A DNA stretch of 33,468 nt from positions 1-33,468 of the forward strand of contig JAADHN010000174.1 of the NCBI GenBank assembly GCA_013151865.1, read 5' to 3'. A program made the position numbers and the translations under genes. The stretch comes from Kiritimatiellota bacterium (lineage in GTDB: Bacteria; Verrucomicrobiota; Lentisphaeria; Oligosphaerales; JAADHN01). The notes beneath the pieces are model-generated. The model was not told the origin of the DNA and made no database searches. It worked only from the letters and a program-made list of their open reading frames with translations. This document shows positions 33,378 to 33,468 of this stretch, in pieces; position 1 is the first letter of the stretch, and each line of letters opens with the position of its first letter.

Positions 33378-33468
33378 AATCCCGCCCTCTCCGCCAATTA
33401 CCCCCTCCCCGCGCGTCACCGGCGCTCGCGCCCGGACCACTTCTCGCCGCCCCGGGAGTCGAACCCGC
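33378..33468 (+). repeat. 91-bp direct repeat, copy 2 (ends at the window edge)
   Basis: An exact second copy of 33202-33292, with the tRNA-Ser 3' end including CCA but without the rest of the tRNA. The match runs to the last base of the window, so the true repeat may be longer or part of a tandem array with a 176-bp period. Confidence 0.95.

Overview
The window is a high-GC bacterial segment dominated by a complete bacterial-type carbonyl branch of the Wood-Ljungdahl pathway (reductive acetyl-CoA pathway), with parts of the methyl branch. The organism is probably an uncultured anaerobe with a Gram-negative type envelope: there is a DUF3568-like lipoprotein, the promoters look like sigma-70, and the tRNA gene encodes its CCA end. 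An acetogen, a syntrophic acetate oxidiser or an autotroph from a deep lineage such as Planctomycetota would all fit. Sequence reading alone cannot fix the phylum.

Layout. (a) 1-986: no supported gene, but a 14-bp GC-rich hairpin and a promoter with a 15-bp palindrome. (b) 987-2078 (+): a BioD-like P-loop/DRTGG protein resembling the regulatory N-terminus of phosphotransacetylase. (c) 2313-20185 (-): one 13-gene unit, in transcription order fhs, metF-metV fusion, cooC-like 2, cooS/acsA, cooF-like ferredoxin, nuoE-nuoF fusion, nuoG-like ferredoxin, acsB, acsC, acsV, cooC-like 1, acsD, acsE. It has 4-base ATGA or GTGA overlaps at several junctions and a near-consensus promoter about 290 nt before fhs. 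(d) 21166-23133 (+): a regulatory-looking trio, namely an HTH protein with a Cys-rich two-CW-like domain, a zinc-ribbon protein with a degenerate HD domain, and a DUF3786 protein. (e) 23245-26415 (-): an acetyl-CoA synthetase carrying an N-terminal excisionase-type HTH domain, followed by pta, behind a near-perfect promoter whose -10 box lies in an inverted repeat. (f) 27124-32217 (+): a formate dehydrogenase operon with a truncated NuoE-like protein, NuoF-like, a Cys-type FdhA and FdhD. (g) 32558-33468: a small lipoprotein, tRNA-Ser(GCU), and a 91-bp direct repeat that starts inside the tRNA 3' end and recurs at the window edge.

Working together. FdhA with NuoF links NAD(P)H and formate/CO2. 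Fhs and MetF-MetV carry the formyl-to-methyl steps (the cyclohydrolase/dehydrogenase is not in the window). AcsE passes the methyl group to the AcsC/AcsD corrinoid protein, which AcsV reactivates. CooS makes or oxidises CO, and AcsB joins methyl, CO and CoA. The CooF-like, NuoEF and NuoG-like proteins lie between the CODH and ACS genes and look like an NAD(P)H/ferredoxin electron module. Pta and Acs link acetyl-CoA to acetyl phosphate and acetate. No acetate kinase gene is present here, so the direction of the pathway is open.

The most unusual items are the HTH-acetyl-CoA synthetase fusion with its promoter inverted repeat, the NADH-dehydrogenase-like module inside the CODH/ACS operon, the MetF-MetV fusion, and the trio containing a catalytically dead-looking HD protein.
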